DNA from: Laguncularia racemosa
Taxonomy: Eukaryota > Streptophyta > Magnoliopsida > Myrtales > Combretaceae
Reading direction: 5' to 3'
Assembly (NCBI GenBank): GCA_037954665.1
Contig: JBBMOL010000023.1
Coordinates: forward strand, 1-64,000
DNA length: 64,000 nucleotides
Position numbers and translations under genes: made by a program. Below the pieces are notes generated by a model. The model ran no database searches and was not told the DNA's origin. It saw only the letters and a program-made list of their open reading frames with translations. This document shows, in pieces, positions 60,150-64,000 of the stretch (positions within the stretch are counted from its first letter, which is position 1; each line of letters opens with the position of its first letter).

Positions 60150-62570
60150 CATACAAGGCCATTCGCTAGGGTCGAGGACAAGAAGGAATTTCCTCAACCT
60201 CGCTAGTAGAAGGAGAGGGAGAAGCATCTTCGGCAGGCACCATTACTGACAGTTAAAGATAGTTCTCATTCAACAGTTGCCCTCCTTCCTCAATCGCGGC
60301 TAGGTCAAGCTCTTCCTTCTCTTCTGGAAGGTTGTTAGCCTTTTGCATTTTTTCTCCGAGCCAAGAGAAATCAAACATCAGATCCCTCTCATGGATCTAA
60401 CGCTTCATGATCCTCTAACCCCCTTTCTTTACTTAGACCAAGTCATTGGTGTACTCATCATAGGATTGATCTCGTAGTACTTGTCCTTAGTTGTTCTCTC
60501 ATTCTCCTCTAACTCACAAATCCTCGAATCCCAATCAGCCAGCAGCTTCTCAAGATCTTAGACTTGTGCCTTCAACTTGGCCTCCTTTACGTTACTCAAC
60601 TCAAAACATTATTGAGCCAATTCTAGGTCTCACTTGAAATCCACTGTAATGGCCTTCTCCCACCATAGTTACGACATGAGTTACAACTTCTGTACCTATA
60701 AACTCGAAACCTCCTCCTTTAGAAAGCTAATTCGGTTGTTTGCATCATTCAACTTTTGCTAGGTGTTTGATAGGTTAGAGATGCCCTTTCATGCCCTCTC
60801 CCTAGCGTCAATAATTCTATGGTGATAGTCTTCCCTCACCACCTTAAGCTTCTCATGAGCCTTTTTCAACTTAACCTCAACCGCCATTCGCTTTTGAAAG
60901 TGCGAATCATAATGATCATATTGCCTTGAGAATAACTAATAATAATATTCACAATTAGCATTTCATTCATGTACCTGCCATTTTCCCTTGACACATAAAA
61001 ATAGAACCTCGTATGCGGCCTTCCCCATCTGCATGAAGAAACTAGTTATAAGGATAAGCATGGAAGAATAAAAGACGAAGATTTTAAGAATAAAAACCGA
61101 CTTAAACCTCAGTAAGACCAGTAAAGAAGAAGGATTGAATATTCGAACTTGACATTCCTATGGCTAAGAGCTCAGCTTTACCCCACTCTTGAGATCTTAA
61201 GGTCCCATCAAACAGGTCTCATCGACCTACTCTCCCATCTAGGCCTCGAGCTACGATAGGCATAGGGGCACTAAAGGGCAAGAGGTCAAGAGGCCTCAAG
61301 GGATTGCTACTACCGCACCCCTCTCGCAAATGTTGGACATCATGGCATTGTTTTTGCTAGTGCTTTGTGGTTACCTCCTTACTTCCCCCCAAAGCAATAA
61401 ATCGAGCTTTAGTGTCATCTAAGATAGAAATCACTCCCATAGCCCCAACCACCCCTATAAACCCCCCCTCCCTTAGGATGCCTCTACCCTCTTGTCATTC
61501 TATGGCTTGGGTCTATCATGCCCAGCCTAATGGGTAGGTAGGTCAGATAAATAAGCCCTTTTAAATGGCACTATTTCTATAGGGAAAACCATAGCAAGCA
61601 AAATAAAAATTAAAATTAAAACTTACCATATAAATCTTCAAGTTGTAGCTTACGAGTTTACCCTCAACCTAACCTATTTTGAACTTCCACCCTTACCTGC
61701 ACCTTACTCTTTTGTAGCATCCTAATGATGTCGCCTCTAATGTTTAAGCCTTTGAGTGAACCTATACCTATTCCCCAGAATGCGTAGACCAAGTTAAGAT
61801 CGTTAAAGGGCCTTCCATTATCCTCAAAAGCTTGAAGAAGGACCTTAGATCATTGTTTATTGAACGACATCAACTTGATCGACTTTATGCTTATGAGATT
61901 CACCCAGCCAACCTAAAAGTCTAGTGCTTTAGGCATCTTGATAACAACAAATTTGTCTTTCTATTCGCACATCGAGGACACCAACCCATCTATTAGCTTA
62001 ACCTTAAGTCAATTGGATAGGTAAAACTACTCATGGGACTGCTTAAACCTCTTCACTCCATAATATATATATATATATATATAACAACTATGAAGTAATT
62101 TGGATGCCATATTACTCATAAAGGCTCTCAAATCCCACCAACAGAATGTAAGTGTTGGGTATGAGCTAGCAAAAGTTAATGTAGTGGTAGTTAAATAACG
62201 TCTTTAGGAAGTCATTAAAAAGCAACTGCAACCCAAAATCGAGAGACCTCTAATAGAGGCAAAAATGGTTACTTGACATTAAAGTAACATGCTCTTCTTC
62301 ACGTGAAGCTCGGATGACCCAGCCACTTGGAAGCAACTCGCAATATATGGCGACCGCACCTGCATAGGTTTCATTAGCAATGCTTCTCACTCCTGTAGGT
62401 CCTACCCCTGATGATGATGGTTGGTTATAACACAAGTAAATGGGCCTTCGGTCTTCCTCGTCATCGGGATATATATCAAAGGCCAGCTTTCTGCTATGAA
62501 CTTCTTTGTTGAACTCCTTAAAAGATGTGAGGATCATACTGTCCACCTCTTCCTCCATCGTTGCTATCAT
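60150..62570 (-). pseudogene. putative gypsy-type transposon protein (Transposase_28-like), decayed
   Basis: The N-terminal part is open at 62250-62570 (YCELLPSGWVIRAS, EEEHVTLMSSNHFCLY). It continues with many stops through RSLDFGLQLLFNDFL, KLIDGLVSSMCE, KDKFVVIKMPKA and FNDLNLVYAFWGIG (62100-61700). The order matches the plant putative gypsy-type transposon domain (Transposase_28, PF04195-like) as I know it. Downstream (60900-60300) is a coiled-coil-like segment (NDANNRISFLKEEVSSLQ, ELEENERTTKDKY), as in such proteins. Most stops sit at former Trp/Gln codons. An (AT)n run at 62064-62082 has grown inside it. Its role in the element is not known to me. Confidence 0.65.
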
Positions 62571-63640
62571 GTAGGGTTTGTTTGAGGGCCTTGTCTCGCG
62601 TCTTACTACACTGGAGATGATTGTGAGAAGATGAGCTTGACATACCTAATGCGTTGATAGATGAGAAGATTTGAAAAGAGATGAGTGTAATTGAGTAAAC
62701 ACGAGAATACCATATGTTGTAAGAATGCAAGAAGAGAAAAAGGTATGGGAGTGGAAGTTTCCATGCCTTGTATAGGCAGTTGAAAAGTATGTGCTCATTT
62801 TCCCATGTAGAATGAGATTGTACCATGTGTTATATGACAAAATGAAAGGCTAAGATGATTTTGTACCTACAACTGCCTTAAACCCTAGCATGCCATACGG
62901 CTTGCTACATTAAATGCATAGGTCTATGCATGCAAACAAAATTTGAAAATGATAAATGAAAGAGTAAATGTGTACACATCAAGTATTTTCACCTTCCTCT
63001 AGGCTCAGGTTAACTTTTGGAGCAACAATGATGTCCAGCTTTATGCTATCGACCTAGCTCAAATATCTTGCTTCTCATAACCTTCGATTTGTGCGAGCCA
63101 TTCCATAACTTGGAGGACACCCTAACTCTTAGCCTTAGAACATAAAGGTCAGACGGGCCATTCTGCATATTGAATATGTCCCCTTCAGCTCGACACAAGC
63201 TTGATCAAAACTTTCAACTTTACTTCGACAAATAAAAAAAACTCAGCCTCTACTCTTATCAATTTTATAATACTATAAAAGGAGGTCCTTCAATTTCCAT
63301 ATAACAAAATATCCCAAAAACAAATATATGAGGTTGAAAAAATATTTAATTACGAGTCTAATTAGTACATATATTAACAATCTAGTTAAATTATCTGAAC
63401 CAATTTATTTTTATTTTTATACATAAATTTACGTATAAGCTAAATAAAATATTTTGAGTATAAATATACACTTAGAAATTCTATTTAGCCATCATAGAAT
63501 TGAAATTTTAATTCTTGTTTTCTTTTTGTTATAATTACCTAATTAATCTAATTTATTTCTTACTTTTGTATTTTAAAATACATTGTCTTTTGTCATAAAA
63601 TTTCTGCTATGCATGAATGATTAAAGCAGTGTTAATATAT
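62571..63640. other. no gene recognised
   Basis: The 5' flank (minus orientation) of the gypsy-type gene. Could hold its leader or LTR, but no second copy is in the window to compare. From 63300 the sequence becomes very AT-rich towards the satellite. Confidence 0.4.
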
Positions 63641-64000
63641 CATAAATAACTATTATCAAGCTTTTCGAATATCCATTATAAAATCTACTCATGAAACTTT
63701 AGTAATTTGAAATGTATTAAAATTAAATGTTGATATTAATGATTATATTATCATACTATAACTTTACATGTATTGTTTTATTCCATAACTACTTTCAATT
63801 ATTGTTATAATCCTCACGGTTATAAATAATCATTATCAATCTTTTTGAATATCCATTATAAAATCTACTTGTGAAACTTTAGTAATTTAAAATGTGTTGA
63901 AATTAAAGATTGATATTAATGATTGTCTTATCATATTATAACTTTACATGTATTTATTTTATTCTATAGTTAATTTTGATTATTGCTATGATCTTCACGG
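63641..64000. repeat. tandem repeat, period about 180 bp, two copies at the window edge
   Basis: Unit 1 (63641-63820) and unit 2 (63821-64000) align throughout: TATCCATTATAAAATCTACT at 63670 and 63850, GAAACTTTAGTAATTT, GATATTAATGATT, TAACTTTACATGTATT and a final CTTCACGG/CCTCACGG. Divergence is moderate, with a 1-bp length difference near the end. The second unit reaches the window's last base, so more copies may follow. Confidence 0.9.

Noticed and set aside
1..64000. CRISPR arrays, operons, tRNA or rRNA genes, viral insertions
   Set aside because: No spaced short palindromic repeats, no cloverleaf or rRNA sequence noticed by eye, no plant virus-like movement or coat protein frame. A tRNAscan and a viral protein search would settle it.

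Overview
The window looks like nuclear DNA from a eudicot plant. It is very AT-rich, has small plant-type exons with GT..AG borders, and is crowded with degenerate retrotransposons and DNA transposons. I cannot name the species. Nothing bacterial, organellar or CRISPR-like is visible.

Layout. From 1 to 5 kb, on the minus strand, are the first five coding exons of an LRR receptor-like kinase of the LRR-VIII-2 type (At1g56130/At1g56140-like). The kinase part would lie beyond the left edge. At 17.8-18.15 kb, on the same strand, is an isolated last kinase exon of a second gene of the same family with an in-frame TGA. This suggests a tandem RLK cluster being eroded by transposons. Between them is AT-rich DNA with hAT-like non-autonomous repeats, a LINE reverse-transcriptase scrap and a probable Copia LTR.

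From 19.9 to 22.9 kb is a Copia element with both LTRs. Its 5' LTR is truncated and fused directly to the reverse transcriptase. At 25.6-27.4 kb is a decayed hAT transposase. At 30.56-35.07 kb is a structurally complete gag-only LTR element with a GTAAT target-site duplication and no recognisable pol. At 39.5-40.6 kb is a LINE RNase H end with its poly(A) tract.

From 40.7 to 50.2 kb is a nested pair. Ty3/Gypsy element A is split inside its protease-RT linker by a related Gypsy element B, which has itself lost RT, RNase H and most of integrase. A also carries a 358-bp chimeric insert of gag and protease-end sequence. From 51.1 to 55.2 kb is a Mutator-like transposase gene on the minus strand, interrupted by a complete 1.6-kb solo LTR with a TTCTT duplication. 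Removing the LTR rejoins the MULE reading frame. Then come a 39-bp minisatellite, a LINE ORF1 relic, and a decayed gene of the putative gypsy-type transposon (Transposase_28-like) family. At the right edge are two copies of a 180-bp tandem repeat that may be the start of a satellite array.

How it fits together. Apart from the RLK exons, almost every coding trace is a transposon relic. The lesions share a signature: missense or nonsense changes of the C-to-T/G-to-A type at catalytic Asp, Trp, Gln and Arg codons. That is what long-term decay of methylated DNA would produce. I see no coherent new multi-gene system. The most distinctive items are the gag-only LTR element with an unrecognised central module, GC-rich CACGGCCGTG-type palindrome blocks shared by otherwise unrelated LTRs, and the 180-bp repeat at the edge.
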